A stretch of DNA of 64,000 nt. Origin: Bacteroidota bacterium (GTDB taxonomy: Bacteria; Bacteroidota; Bacteroidia; Bacteroidales; DTGW01). The DNA lies in the NCBI GenBank assembly GCA_029550865.1, contig JAKPGM010000021.1, positions 1-64,000 on the forward strand, given 5' to 3'. Shown here one piece after another: positions 34,835 to 44,800 of the stretch. Position numbers and translations under genes: made by a program. How positions within the stretch are numbered: position 1 is the stretch's first letter; each line of letters begins with the position of its first letter. The notes under the pieces are model-generated. The model ran no database searches, was not told the DNA's origin, and worked only from the letters and a program-made list of their open reading frames with translations.

Positions 34835-35995
34835 TTAGTATAGTTTTCTATAGAAATACAGGCTATCGTTATGAAAGGAACCACCTGGATGAAGTATTTT
34901 TACCAGATCGGACAGAATCAGATGGGGCTTTACTGTGCCCGACTCCCAGTAGTCGTTACCTCCCTGAGGACGAATGCGTGCAACATTGTTAAATAGGTTG
35001 CCATTTTTAAATGGACTAAATAGCGCCAACCTTGTATCGGTATTGATGATGTCGGTTTTGCTCATTGCCTGTCCGATGTTGATCCAGAAGTCGGCATGCT
35101 GGCATTGTTCAAATACCGTTTCAAAGTCCATAGGGATGCTTATGTTATTATGGAGATTGTCCCACAGATACTTGCCTCCCGCATCGGACACGAGTTGTGC
35201 TACGTAGGTGTTTGCGCCCGACACATACCAGCTTCCATTCCAGGGTAAACCCATCATTACTTTAGGACGGTCGTTGTACTGGTTGGCCTGTGCCTTCCAG
35301 AACTGATATAAGCTGTCGGAATGAGCAAATATTTGTTCTGCTTCATCCAGCTTATCGAAAAAAATAGCAAAAAATTTCAACCATTCGGTTCGTGCCAGCG
35401 GATGTTGCTCCAGATATTCACCAATAAGTATTACCGGAATACCGAGCTGTTGTAGCTTATCAACGTAACCATTTATTTCGGAGCCAATCCCGTAGGCAAA
35501 TACCACGTCAGGGGCAGCTTTAATAAATTTTTCGTAATTAAGGTTGTTTTCGTAACCGGCTTCAAATAGGCTATCCCGTTTCCAGCGCCTTACGATGGCA
35601 GCATCATATACATTGTTAATGCCAGAAACTCCACAAATGGTATGGCTTTCGTTTAAGGCATTCACAAAGGCAATGTGCGTACTCGACAGGCAAACGATTT
35701 TTTTGACGGGGATATTTATTGAATGAGCCCTAAGGTCGCTTCTGTTAGCCTCATGATTACGTTTGAGATGGTATTGCAGGGTAACATTACTGGCCTGTTG
35801 CCAGGGATTAAAAACCTCGGCAATGTACCCATCGTTGGTACGTATGATGCGAAACCCCTTAGCATACCTGTTTATAAGGGTGTCGCTGCTGGTGAATGAA
35901 GAAGGCTTTTCGAGATGAGTACAGGAGATTAATATGTAGGATGTCAACAGGATAGCTAACCTTGTGATTAACCGCCACAAACCACGTAAGCCCAT
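34835..35995 (-). CDS. ABC transporter substrate-binding lipoprotein (BtuF/FepB-like)
   Basis: 386 residues. Lipobox LISC in the first 35 residues. VKKIVCLSSTHIAFVNALN and APDVVFAYGIGSE are the TroA-type binding-protein motifs used for cobalamin, haem or siderophores. The permease and ATPase are not adjacent, so substrate is unknown. ATG at 35995 is preferred to a TTG nine codons upstream. Third gene of a tight minus-strand set with the TPR protein and serine protease. Confidence 0.8.
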   Translation of the reverse strand: MGLRGLWRLITRLAILLTSYILISCTHLEKPSSFTSSDTLINRYAKGFRIIRTNDGYIAEVFNPWQQASNVTLQYHLKRNHEANRSDLRAHSINIPVKKIVCLSSTHIAFVNALNESHTICGVSGINNVYDAAIVRRWKRDSLFEAGYENNLNYEKFIKAAPDVVFAYGIGSEINGYVDKLQQLGIPVILIGEYLEQHPLARTEWLKFFAIFFDKLDEAEQIFAHSDSLYQFWKAQANQYNDRPKVMMGLPWNGSWYVSGANTYVAQLVSDAGGKYLWDNLHNNISIPMDFETVFEQCQHADFWINIGQAMSKTDIINTDTRLALFSPFKNGNLFNNVARIRPQGGNDYWESGTVKPHLILSDLVKILHPGGSFHNDSLYFYRKLY

Positions 35996-36027
35996 AGGTA
36001 AATGTTTTCGGCAAACATACAAAGAAT

Positions 36028-39000
36028 CTACATTTCAACTGTTACAAAATATTCACCTTCCCTGGGTTTTACCTGGCTGTTAAAATACAGGTCGGTAATG
36101 GGCTTATCGTTGCGGTAGTATTCTACTCCCCATTTATATTCTATTTTTCTGTAATCGTTGGCCTCGTTTTCTCGTATTACAATATAACGGGTAATTTTCC
36201 GATATTTTTCCTTGTAAATTTCGCAGGTTATCCCTGCTGGATATTTTACAATGAGTTCTTTGAGGTATTTCTCACGTTCCTCTTTACTGTTAAACTTCAA
36301 GTCGGGGAGGACGGTTTCTTTTTCAGCTGGCTTTGGCTGAGCTGCTGGTTTTTTGGCTTCCTGAGCAAGCAAATTTTTTATTTCTCGAATTTTGCTGAGC
36401 CGCTGTTTGGGATAAACCTCATCGGGTAGGATGGTTAAAGCATTTTCGTATTCTTTGGCAGCCTGATCGTAGTTGCCCTGGTTGAAAAGCTGGTCGGCAC
36501 GATCGATAACTGCCTGATAGCGTTTTTGGAGTTCCTCACGTTGTTTTTTCTCAGCAGCCATTTTGGCTAAAATGTCATCTATTTCTTTAATTTTTTGTTT
36601 GGGGTAATTTTCGTTGGGTTTTAAGTTTTGTGCACTCTGATATTTGCTGCGAGCCTGTTCATAGCTTTTAACCTGAAAAAGATTGTCGGCCTCAGCAATC
36701 ATGTTTTCGTAGTTTTTCTGAGTGGCAATGTCTTTGAGGATGCGATCGATTTCTGCAATGCGTTGAGCTGGGTAAGGTTTATCGGGAAAGATGGATTGGG
36801 CACTCTGGTAAAAAATCTTAGCCTCTTCGTAGTTTTTTACAGCAAAGCTTTTATCCCCATCGGCAATAGCTTTATCGTATGCATCCTGTCGTGCTTTTTG
36901 GTCTGCTAAAGCTTTCAGTTGGTCGCTGATGGCTTTTTCTGTTTTTTGCAACTGTTCGGTGGCATAACGATCATTGGGGACAATGGTTAATGCCTGTTGG
37001 TAGTATAGCTTAGCTTCTTGATAATTTTTCTTTCCATAAGCAGCATCGGCACTTTGAATGGCCTTGCGATAATTTGCCTCCCGTTCTTTCTGCTGTTTTA
37101 TCTGGTTAATTTCAGCAATTTTATTCTGGGGATATTTTTCATCGGGTAAGTAATTCAGAGCTTCTCGATAAGCTACCGTAGCGTCATCATATTGTTGGTT
37201 ATTGAAGAGTTGGTCGGCACGGGCAATAGCTTTACGATAGTTTTCTTCTTTGGCTTTTCGTTCTGCCTCAGCTTTTTGTTGTTCGGCCAGAAGTTTATTG
37301 ATTAGTTCGACCTGTTGTGTAGGATAGCTTTCACCTGGCTTAATTTGCAAGGCAGCCTTATAATCGGTAAGAGCAGCGCTATAATTTTTACTGGCAAAAT
37401 TCTTATCGCCCGATTCGATTTTGGCTTTATAGTTTTGTTCGTTTTGTCGTGCCTGTTCGGCAAGTATCTGGTCAATTTCTTTTAGCTTGTCCTTGGGGTA
37501 TTTTTCAGAAGGTATAAGCGCCAATGCCTGCTGATACAGATTCGAAGCCTGATCGTATTGCGCATTTTTCATAGCCTGGTCGGCCTGGTTGATAAGCGTC
37601 TGATATTTCTGCTGGTTGGCCTTTTTCTCGGCCTCCTGTTTCTGGATTTCGGCCAGAATTTTATCAATGTCGCTTATTCGGCTTTTGGCATAGGTGTCGT
37701 TGGGTTTTATGGTCAGTGCCTGTTGATAAGCCGTTTTAGCTGCTGCATAATCTTCATTGTCAAATGCTTTATCGGCCTGTTTTATTAAATTTTTATACTG
37801 ATTATCGGTAGCTTTGGCCTGTTTTTCGAGTTCGCGATTAATTTCATCGATTTTAGTTTTAGGATATTTTTCGTTGGGCAAAATATTTTGTGCCGTTTGA
37901 TAGGCGGTAATAGCTTTATCGTATTGCTTGAGGTTGTTAAGGCTATCGGCCTGACGAATTGCCTGCTGGTATTTTGCCTGCATTTCTTGCTGTCGAGCTT
38001 GTTGGGCTTGTTTTTTATTACATTCCTGCTCGGCTTCTTTATATTTTTTCTGTGCTACAGGGTCATTGGGTTTTATTTCCAATGCTTTTTTGTAAGCTGC
38101 CAGGGCTTTTCCGCATACATCATCGTAAAATGCGTCATCCCCCTGAGAGATTAAATCGTTAAAAGTTTGCTCCTGCGTTCTCTGCAAGTTTTTAGCCTCA
38201 GCTTCCTTATTCAGTATGCTGTCGATACGTGCAATCTGTCGGATGGGATAGCTCTCGTTGGGACGAACCCCCAATGCTCGCTTGTACCATTCTTTGGCTA
38301 AAGGATATCGTTGGTTATCAAAGTATTTGTCGGCCTGTGTTATGAAATCGGCATATTTTTTTGCATCATCCTTTTGCAGGGCAAGTAGTCGGTCAATTTC
38401 AGCTATTTGCTGCTTTACATATTTGTCGTCGGGCTTAATCTGGCTTGCATCGACATATACCGGGCGTGCTTCAGCATAACGTTTTTCGTGGAATAACCTA
38501 TCGGCTTTATTTACAAGGTCTTTAAATTTAGCATCGATACATTCCTTATTCTTTTTCATCAGTTGCTCGAGCTTGCTTTGCATAATTTTGTCATATAGCT
38601 TATCGGGCAGGAAATCTCGTTTAACGTCGTTGTAAACCACTTTCAATACAGGGCTTTGTAATACCGAATAGTCAAGTCCTTCACAGGGAACAAAAAGCAG
38701 TACTGAGAAGGCAATTTCAAATTGTTGATTCTCGTAATCGGGAACTTTAGTATTAATACTTACCCGCTTCGAAACATAGCCTTCTTTGCTGATTTCAATG
38801 ATATATTCGCTGTTTGGCTGAAGCGTGAAAGTGATAATGCCATCTGATTTCGTAATCACGTTGGCTATTTCTTTGCCCTTTTCGATCAATACAGCTTTTG
38901 CACCAGCCAGCGGAACGTCAATATCTTTTTCAACCATAATCCCCGTGGTGATGCTCACCTGCTTTTGTCCCTGTGCGCCTACAAGGGTTGAAAAGCCAAA

Positions 39001-39033
39001 GAAAATGATTATGTGATACAGTATATTTTTCAT
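36028..39033 (-). CDS. exported protein with twelve TPR-like repeats
   Basis: 1001 residues. Signal peptide (first 20), a carboxypeptidase-regulatory-like domain (VPLAGAKAVLIEKGKEIAN...), then twelve units of about 55-70 residues from about 165 to 900. Each has the pattern IxxADxxFxxxxYxxAxxxY, then ALxIxPxxxYPxxxIxEID. The last 100 residues form a separate domain (YLKELIVKYPAGITCEIYKE...). Probably a periplasmic or outer-membrane scaffold. Paralogous in its first part to the PP2C protein at 6155-9676. No function can be assigned. Confidence 0.75.
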   Translation of the reverse strand: MKNILYHIIIFFGFSTLVGAQGQKQVSITTGIMVEKDIDVPLAGAKAVLIEKGKEIANVITKSDGIITFTLQPNSEYIIEISKEGYVSKRVSINTKVPDYENQQFEIAFSVLLFVPCEGLDYSVLQSPVLKVVYNDVKRDFLPDKLYDKIMQSKLEQLMKKNKECIDAKFKDLVNKADRLFHEKRYAEARPVYVDASQIKPDDKYVKQQIAEIDRLLALQKDDAKKYADFITQADKYFDNQRYPLAKEWYKRALGVRPNESYPIRQIARIDSILNKEAEAKNLQRTQEQTFNDLISQGDDAFYDDVCGKALAAYKKALEIKPNDPVAQKKYKEAEQECNKKQAQQARQQEMQAKYQQAIRQADSLNNLKQYDKAITAYQTAQNILPNEKYPKTKIDEINRELEKQAKATDNQYKNLIKQADKAFDNEDYAAAKTAYQQALTIKPNDTYAKSRISDIDKILAEIQKQEAEKKANQQKYQTLINQADQAMKNAQYDQASNLYQQALALIPSEKYPKDKLKEIDQILAEQARQNEQNYKAKIESGDKNFASKNYSAALTDYKAALQIKPGESYPTQQVELINKLLAEQQKAEAERKAKEENYRKAIARADQLFNNQQYDDATVAYREALNYLPDEKYPQNKIAEINQIKQQKEREANYRKAIQSADAAYGKKNYQEAKLYYQQALTIVPNDRYATEQLQKTEKAISDQLKALADQKARQDAYDKAIADGDKSFAVKNYEEAKIFYQSAQSIFPDKPYPAQRIAEIDRILKDIATQKNYENMIAEADNLFQVKSYEQARSKYQSAQNLKPNENYPKQKIKEIDDILAKMAAEKKQREELQKRYQAVIDRADQLFNQGNYDQAAKEYENALTILPDEVYPKQRLSKIREIKNLLAQEAKKPAAQPKPAEKETVLPDLKFNSKEEREKYLKELIVKYPAGITCEIYKEKYRKITRYIVIRENEANDYRKIEYKWGVEYYRNDKPITDLYFNSQVKPREGEYFVTVEM

Positions 39034-39039
39034 AGCGGG

Positions 39040-41172
39040 TCAGAGTTTTACCATTTTTATAATCTGGTTACTGCCATCGAATCGATAAATTTTCATAAAA
39101 TACACTCCCGAAGGATAAGAGAATAGATTGATCGGATAAACCTGATTTCTTTTTTCGAATTTAATATTTATTTTTTGCCCAGCCAAGTTAAATATCTCAA
39201 TATTTTTGATGATATTTTCTGAAGTACGCAGGTAGAAATAACCGGACGAAGGGTTGGGGTACAGTTCTATCACACTTGGCAAGGGTTTTTGCGAATCATT
39301 GGTCATGGTCTGGCATTGCATAGCTTTTATGTCGAACGAGGCATCCCAGCCAGCATAGCTATCAAACGAGAGCCATTGCTGATTATTATACACGTATGCA
39401 GTATTCAAAAGTCCAGCACTACGTTTGACCATGGCCAGGTTAAAGGTATCGAGGGACGAGGTGGGTAATTTTAGGGCAATAAAGTAATTTCCTTTTAGTG
39501 AAACGAAAGGATAAAGCTCGATAGTATTCAGATGAAATGCTCGTAGTTGTGTAGCAGGTATCAGTTTTTCAAATTTTAATTGTTCGGGATAAGTTGAGCC
39601 TTCGTAAATCTGGAGTGTAATAAACCCTGTTTTAAGTGTATTGTACTGTACTTTCATTTCAACAGCGTAGAGATAAGCGCTGTCGGGATTTACAATTTTT
39701 TCTGCAAAAAGTGTGATACTATCGGCATTGTAGCCACCGTAGAAGCCATTCAGGGGATGAGGTTGTGAATCCGATATTTCGTTCGAAGCAATATTGGTAA
39801 GGGTATCGCAGCCGCTAAAGGGATGTGGAAATGGGTCGTAGCCATCGAGATATTGGATATTTAGCTGGTCGGGATTAAGAATCTCGTGCATGGGATTTCC
39901 AATAAGAGGGGCTGCGTAATAGCTATACGAAAACTTCTGATAATAATCGTAGAGGTCTTTATTGCAAGTAGTAGGATTGGAGCTATCGCCACCTGTGAGG
40001 GTTCCCACCAACTGATGATTGAGATCGAATAGCCCGGCACCGGACGAACCGTTTTCGGTGATGCCAAAGGTGTACTCCGGAATGTTCCAGAAAGCATTGG
40101 TAGCATAGGGTGCACTGCCCTCCTCTACATAGGTGCTTGAGAGGGGATGGTTGTTAGCCTGTGTGATTTTTTTAACCCTGCCATTAGGGTGATGAATGGT
40201 TACAACCGTGTTCATGTTGGAACCACTATCAAGGCTCCAACCAGCGTAGTAAGGATAAAAGGCAATGGGCGGATGCTGATTGAGCTCTACCAGACTATAA
40301 TCGTTTTCATATCGGGTAGATAGCACTTTTGCCCCAAATAACATATTTTCTCGTAAGCTATAATTAAGCGAACATGCTGGACTTTCAAAATTGAAAATAA
40401 AGATGGTACGCTCGGCATTAAAATCATTTTCGATGCAATGGTTAGCAGTAATGAGTAACGGGCGACCATCGTTACGGGTGTTATTGAGCAAGGTGCCACT
40501 ACACAGTATGGTTCCTAAGTATCGTTGAACAATTAATTTGGCAACAGCTCTTTTTTCCTTTTGCCAGCCAACTCCTTCGGGACAGCTGATATTGACATTG
40601 CAGGGATCTTCTTCGTTATAAATATTCACAAATCCCAAGGAAAGGGTAGTGAGGGTAAATGTTCCACATTCCGAACTGTTGTATGGGGTAGAAAACTCAA
40701 TAATGACTGATTGCCCCCGTATGGGACGTACGACAAAAACTTTGCTCCGTGGATTGTGTTCGCTGGTAAATGCACCAGCAATGTCTGTTTCGTTGTATAA
40801 AAATAGTTTCTCCCCAACTTTTAGCTTAAAGTTTTCAAAAACAAAGCCTAACGAATATACCTCAGGGGCATAGATTTTAATATACCAAACATTCCGCCGG
40901 TTAATTTTCGTCCATACTCCTGCATTTTTCGGGTTTATTTCAACCTCCTGGTTTTGGGCAAACATAAGTGCTTTGCTGCGTGTAAGCGCTCCCTTACTGG
41001 CCAGATAACGAAGTTCAGAAAAATTAGGCCCCGGCACCTCGAAAATAGCCTTTTGCTCAATAGCTCGTCCAAATGTTAAAGGTGTGCCTCCAACACCTAC
41101 TTGCCCTTCAATATTATTCCTTGTAAACCACCCCAAAATACATAACCACAATATGACCAGGTATTTTTTCAT
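39040..41172 (-). CDS. T9SS-sorted trypsin-like serine protease (lysyl endopeptidase-like)
   Basis: 710 residues, secreted. Signal peptide, pro/beta region to about 200, then a chymotrypsin-fold domain with His in LLITANHCIEN, Asp in YENDYSLVEL and Ser in ENGSSGAGLFD. The C-terminal type A sorting domain starts at IELYPNPSSGYFYL. Similar in layout to lysyl endopeptidases of Bacteroidota. ATG at 41172 begins MKKYLVILWLCIL; a TTG five codons earlier is less likely. First gene of the set with the TPR protein (6 bp) and the binding protein. Confidence 0.87.
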   Translation of the reverse strand: MKKYLVILWLCILGWFTRNNIEGQVGVGGTPLTFGRAIEQKAIFEVPGPNFSELRYLASKGALTRSKALMFAQNQEVEINPKNAGVWTKINRRNVWYIKIYAPEVYSLGFVFENFKLKVGEKLFLYNETDIAGAFTSEHNPRSKVFVVRPIRGQSVIIEFSTPYNSSECGTFTLTTLSLGFVNIYNEEDPCNVNISCPEGVGWQKEKRAVAKLIVQRYLGTILCSGTLLNNTRNDGRPLLITANHCIENDFNAERTIFIFNFESPACSLNYSLRENMLFGAKVLSTRYENDYSLVELNQHPPIAFYPYYAGWSLDSGSNMNTVVTIHHPNGRVKKITQANNHPLSSTYVEEGSAPYATNAFWNIPEYTFGITENGSSGAGLFDLNHQLVGTLTGGDSSNPTTCNKDLYDYYQKFSYSYYAAPLIGNPMHEILNPDQLNIQYLDGYDPFPHPFSGCDTLTNIASNEISDSQPHPLNGFYGGYNADSITLFAEKIVNPDSAYLYAVEMKVQYNTLKTGFITLQIYEGSTYPEQLKFEKLIPATQLRAFHLNTIELYPFVSLKGNYFIALKLPTSSLDTFNLAMVKRSAGLLNTAYVYNNQQWLSFDSYAGWDASFDIKAMQCQTMTNDSQKPLPSVIELYPNPSSGYFYLRTSENIIKNIEIFNLAGQKINIKFEKRNQVYPINLFSYPSGVYFMKIYRFDGSNQIIKMVKL

Positions 41173-41277
41173 ACTTTTGATTTTCAAAGTGCAATTTAAA
41201 ACTCTTTGTCTTATTTGCCCAAACCAATTTTGTGTTTTTTAACTTTTTTGTACGCCTGTGTTGAGTGCATTTTTTAC

Positions 41278-41285
41278 TATTTTTG
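41278..41285 (+). promoter_or_regulatory. -7 box of gldB
   Basis: TATTTTTG matches TAnnTTTG, 21 bp before the gldB ATG at 41307. It rules out the longer frame that begins at 41265. Confidence 0.45.
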
Positions 41286-41306
41286 AAGCATGACAAAGTA
41301 TACCCA

Positions 41307-42329
41307 ATGATGAGAATAAGAAAAATTTCCCCGGCAATTTTTGCAATATTTTTAATGTCGATTTCAGGATGTAGGTTGTCTACGCCATCAGGTGTAGATC
41401 TGTCAAATACCCAAATTAATTTACGTTTGATGCATTTCGAACGCGATCTTTTTGGGGTAGACCTGGGACGACTGAAGGATACTTTGCCCGATATTCGGGC
41501 CAAATATGGAGAGTTTTTCGATTTGTTTAGCTATAAAGTTATTAAAATTGGCAGCCCCGATAATCCCTCTTATCCCGACTATTTATTGGCCTTTTTAACC
41601 GATTACAATATTAACAAGGTGAAAAGGGTGGTTGATAGTACTTTTAGCAACTTTGACTCAACTTATGGAAAGAGATTGGAGGATGTGTTCCGATATTTTC
41701 GATATTATTTTCCGCAGGTTCCTATTCCTATTGTAATTACTTACGTTTCGGGATTTAACCAGTCGATGGTAACCACCGATACCATCCTGGGCATTGCATT
41801 GGATAAATATCTGGGAGGTCAAAGTCCATTTTACGGCATGTTAGGGTTGCCACGCTATTTACGGGCACGCATGTATCCCGCTTATATTCCTGCCGATGCA
41901 GCAAAAGCCTGGCTGGTTACTCAGTTTCCCCTGAGTGATAGTATTGCCAATAGCCTTCTTGCACACATCATTTACGAAGGCAAGGTTATTTATAGCGCCA
42001 AACAGCTTTTACCCCAGGAACCCGATACGTTGATATTTGGTTTATCAAGTCGTCAGCTTGCATGGTGTAAAGAATATGAAAAACCTATGTGGGAGTATCT
42101 GCTCGATAAAAAGCTGTTATTTAGTTCTGATTTTCAGGTTATTAAACGATTTGTGGACGAAAATCCTTTCACCAAGGACTTTGGGCAACATTCGCCCGGT
42201 CGTGCGGTTGTGTGGATTGGGTACAGAATTGTTGAGCAGTATGTAAAAAAAACGAGCAGTACCCTCTCCGAACTTATGCAGGAAGACGACATGCAAAAGA
42301 TTCTACGTACCTCGAAATACAACCCATAA
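41307..42329 (+). CDS. gldB: gliding motility lipoprotein GldB
   Basis: 340 residues. Lipobox SISGC near residue 21. MHFERDLFGVD, PVPIVITYVSGFNQSMV (here QVPIPIVITYVSGFNQ) and HSPGRAVVWIGYRIVEQYV match the GldB family of Bacteroidota, a cell-envelope lipoprotein needed for gliding in flavobacteria. In non-gliding Bacteroidales its role is unclear. Ends at a bidirectional terminator shared with the ferredoxin gene. Confidence 0.85.
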   Translation: MMRIRKISPAIFAIFLMSISGCRLSTPSGVDLSNTQINLRLMHFERDLFGVDLGRLKDTLPDIRAKYGEFFDLFSYKVIKIGSPDNPSYPDYLLAFLTDYNINKVKRVVDSTFSNFDSTYGKRLEDVFRYFRYYFPQVPIPIVITYVSGFNQSMVTTDTILGIALDKYLGGQSPFYGMLGLPRYLRARMYPAYIPADAAKAWLVTQFPLSDSIANSLLAHIIYEGKVIYSAKQLLPQEPDTLIFGLSSRQLAWCKEYEKPMWEYLLDKKLLFSSDFQVIKRFVDENPFTKDFGQHSPGRAVVWIGYRIVEQYVKKTSSTLSELMQEDDMQKILRTSKYNP

Positions 42330-42330
42330 A

Positions 42331-42355
42331 AAAACCCGCTTCGATAGCGGGTTTA
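42331..42355. terminator. bidirectional terminator between gldB and ferredoxin gene
   Basis: AAACCCGCT (42332-42340) pairs with AGCGGGTTT (42346-42354). A and T runs flank the stem on both sides. Confidence 0.85.
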
Positions 42356-42373
42356 TGCTAAGTGCCCGATTGG

Positions 42374-42541
42374 CTATGCTGGATGGATAGCTCCTACGGG
42401 ACATACATCGGCACAAGCGCCACAGTCGGTGCAAACTTCGGGATCAATCTTGTAGATTTGTCCTTCCGAGATTGCTTCTACAGGGCATTCGTTGATACAG
42501 GTGCCGCATGCAGTACAATCATTGTTAATTACATGAGCCAT
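42374..42541 (-). CDS. 2[4Fe-4S] ferredoxin
   Basis: 55 residues. Two motifs are read: CTACGTCINECP and CTDCGACADVCP, each CxxCxxCxxxCP. It is the classic clostridial-type electron carrier, and a plausible partner of Ech, pyruvate:ferredoxin oxidoreductase and others. It has its own promoter and terminator. Confidence 0.95.
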   Translation of the reverse strand: MAHVINNDCTACGTCINECPVEAISEGQIYKIDPEVCTDCGACADVCPVGAIHPA

Positions 42542-42578
42542 TGTTAGAATTTTTTATTCAACTACTTAAATTACACGA

Positions 42579-42606
42579 CAAAGTTAATGGAATTTACCCT
42601 GTCAAA
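42579..42606 (-). promoter_or_regulatory. promoter of ferredoxin gene
   Basis: On the minus strand TTTG (42606-42603) and TAACTTTG (42586-42579) are 16 bp apart. Leader of about 30 nt to the ATG. Confidence 0.5.
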
Positions 42607-42733
42607 AAAGTATTTTAACGCTTGAATAGCAATTTAGAACCGATAAAAATTATTGCACCTCGTAGCATCTCTTAGTTAATTTGCTTGTTAATTAATTATC
42701 CCCCATTTATTACGTAATTTATGAAGCTGTGAG

Positions 42734-42755
42734 GTTCAAAAGTGAACTATCTTTG
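42734..42755 (+). promoter_or_regulatory. promoter of ECF sigma gene with small palindrome
   Basis: TATCTTTG (42748-42755) is a -7 box. GTTCA (42734-42738) and TGAAC (42743-42747) form an inverted repeat directly before it. The rest of 42607-42878 shows no gene. Confidence 0.4.
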
Positions 42756-42878
42756 TAATGCCGATTGTGTTTAACATGTTGACAGTGAATGTTCTATAAG
42801 AGTATGTCGCTTGAATTCTGCGAAAAAAAAGTTTCTTGAGCAACTTTTACCCAAAAATAACATCTAACAATAAAAAGA

Positions 42879-43454
42879 TTGACTGATCAGCTACGGGAAA
42901 TAATAGCAGGCTGTTTGAAAGGAGAACTCTCTGCACAGGAAAAACTGTATCGTCTGTATGCAGGAAAGATGTGGGGGGTATGCCGTCGCTATGCCATGGA
43001 TGCTGAACAGGCAAAAGATATTTTGCAGGAGGGGTTTATTGTAATATTTGAAAAATTACATCAGTATAAGGGCAAAGGTTCATTGGAGGGATGGATGCGA
43101 CGGATATTCGTCAATCTTGCGTTGGCCGAATATCGAAAAAAAAGGCTATTTTTTTACGATACCAATGAACTGCCCATCAATTTGCAGGACGATGTCTCGG
43201 AGGAGGAACTTGAGGAAGCGTGGGAGTTTAGTGAGGAAGAGCTCATGGAAATGATAACCTCTTTACCGCCACAGTACCGTATGGTTTTTAACCTATATGC
43301 CATAGAAGGGATGAGCCATAAGGAAATAGCTCAAATGCTGGGTATATCGGAAGGTACCTCAAAATCCAATCTCTTTAGAGCACGCGAGTGGTTAAAGAAA
43401 AAAATCGCAGGGAAAAAAGAAATGGTGCAAAAAACATTGAAACTAAAGTCTTGA
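42879..43454 (+). CDS. RNA polymerase ECF-type sigma factor
   Basis: 191 residues. Region 2: AKDILQEGFIVIFEKLHQYKG; region 4: LPPQYRMVFNLYAIEGMSHKEIA and GISEGTSKSNLFRAREWLK. No region 3, so ECF class. The start codon is TTG at 42879; no ATG fits. The next gene begins 11 bp after the stop and carries an anti-sigma-like N terminus. Confidence 0.9.
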   Translation: MTDQLREIIAGCLKGELSAQEKLYRLYAGKMWGVCRRYAMDAEQAKDILQEGFIVIFEKLHQYKGKGSLEGWMRRIFVNLALAEYRKKRLFFYDTNELPINLQDDVSEEELEEAWEFSEEELMEMITSLPPQYRMVFNLYAIEGMSHKEIAQMLGISEGTSKSNLFRAREWLKKKIAGKKEMVQKTLKLKS

Positions 43455-43465
43455 AATACGAACAA

Positions 43466-44800
43466 ATGCGTAGGTCGGAAAATAGAATCGATCGGCTATT
43501 TAGAGAAAAGCTCTCGCATTATGAGGCAGAAGTTTCGCTCCATGTGTGGGAGAAGATTACGGATCGTTTGGCGCAAAGGCGTCGTATGCGCCTGTTACGC
43601 ATCTACCTTTCTTTTGCTGCCTCGGTTGCGCTTGTAATATCTTTGGGCATAGGGTATTATCTTGGACAATCTCGTGCCAGCCGAGTGTTTTCAGTGACGA
43701 ATTCTCAACAGCAACATAATGCTGGTACTTTATCAAAAACGAACACCATTGAAATTGCGGCAAATGCTGCTAAAAGTGAACCCTCTCATCCGGCATCCCA
43801 TCATTTACAGGGTAAAAAATATGAAGGCCAACCTTCAACGCCAGAAGATACCCTTTCTTTCGATACCATCCGTTCAATCCATACAGTTGTGAATCATAAT
43901 CCTTTACCGGGTTATTTAGCGAGCAATCCGGGGATGTGTCGACTTGAAAATTCAAATCATCAGCTAAAGAAGACGCTGTCTGGTAATTCAATACAGGCTG
44001 AAATAAAGCGGTCTGTTATCGATAGGGTTTACCTTTCGTTTACCGCTACACCTTTGTATTCGTACAGGGTGGTAAATGGTGTGCAGTCGGCAACACTCGA
44101 TAAATTTGAAAAACCTGCAATAACGTTTTCGGCAGGGATGAATGCCATTTTTACTAAAGGTCGACTTCAATTTTCGCTTGGTACGTACTTCACCCAGATG
44201 GCACTTCGCATCGATAATGTAATGCTACGAAGGAATGGACTTTTGTCTTTCGACACGTATGCCCTCGATAAAAATGTTCAGCCTGCTACTCTTTTAAATT
44301 CATCGGGGAAAATTATTACCGATACCCATGAATGGATAGCATCTAATTCGGAACCTTTTATTACTGCGCAATATTCTGATCAGACATTTTTACGCAACGA
44401 TGATAGGGAACTGGCTCAAATGAATAAAAACATAGAGTTGACCTCTCTAACCCAGAAATTTAATTACCTCGAAATTCCGTTGAATTTTCAATATAATATT
44501 TACCAGCGACAGTTTTTGTTGGGGATTCAAGCGGGTATCAACGCTAATCTACTTGTGTCGAATGCCACGATGGCGAAGGTCGATGGTCGGCAAATTAGGG
44601 TGGGGGAAACAACAAGTCTTCGTACTTTCAATATAGTAACTACCTGTGGGCTGTCTGTTGCCATACCATTTACCGACCGGCTGAGTTTTTTGATTGAACC
44701 AAGACTACGCTACTACATCTTTTCGGTCAATAGAGGCGTAGCCATCGATACACATCCATATACGTATGGAATATATACAGGGATAATGATCAGGTATTAA
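43466..44800 (+). CDS. anti-sigma-like/outer-membrane beta-barrel fusion
   Basis: 444 residues. An N-terminal charged segment (SENRIDRLFREKLSHYEAEV...WEKITDRL) resembles the cytosolic part of anti-sigma proteins. One membrane helix follows (LSFAASVALVISLGIGYYLG, about 50-70), then a Ser/His-rich linker, and a C-terminal region (about 200-444) with alternating strands ending in ...GIYTGIMIRY, an outer-membrane barrel-like end. The design would place one chain in cytosol, inner membrane and outer membrane. It probably controls the sigma factor upstream. The final bases overlap the purH stop. Confidence 0.6.
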   Translation: MRRSENRIDRLFREKLSHYEAEVSLHVWEKITDRLAQRRRMRLLRIYLSFAASVALVISLGIGYYLGQSRASRVFSVTNSQQQHNAGTLSKTNTIEIAANAAKSEPSHPASHHLQGKKYEGQPSTPEDTLSFDTIRSIHTVVNHNPLPGYLASNPGMCRLENSNHQLKKTLSGNSIQAEIKRSVIDRVYLSFTATPLYSYRVVNGVQSATLDKFEKPAITFSAGMNAIFTKGRLQFSLGTYFTQMALRIDNVMLRRNGLLSFDTYALDKNVQPATLLNSSGKIITDTHEWIASNSEPFITAQYSDQTFLRNDDRELAQMNKNIELTSLTQKFNYLEIPLNFQYNIYQRQFLLGIQAGINANLLVSNATMAKVDGRQIRVGETTSLRTFNIVTTCGLSVAIPFTDRLSFLIEPRLRYYIFSVNRGVAIDTHPYTYGIYTGIMIRY

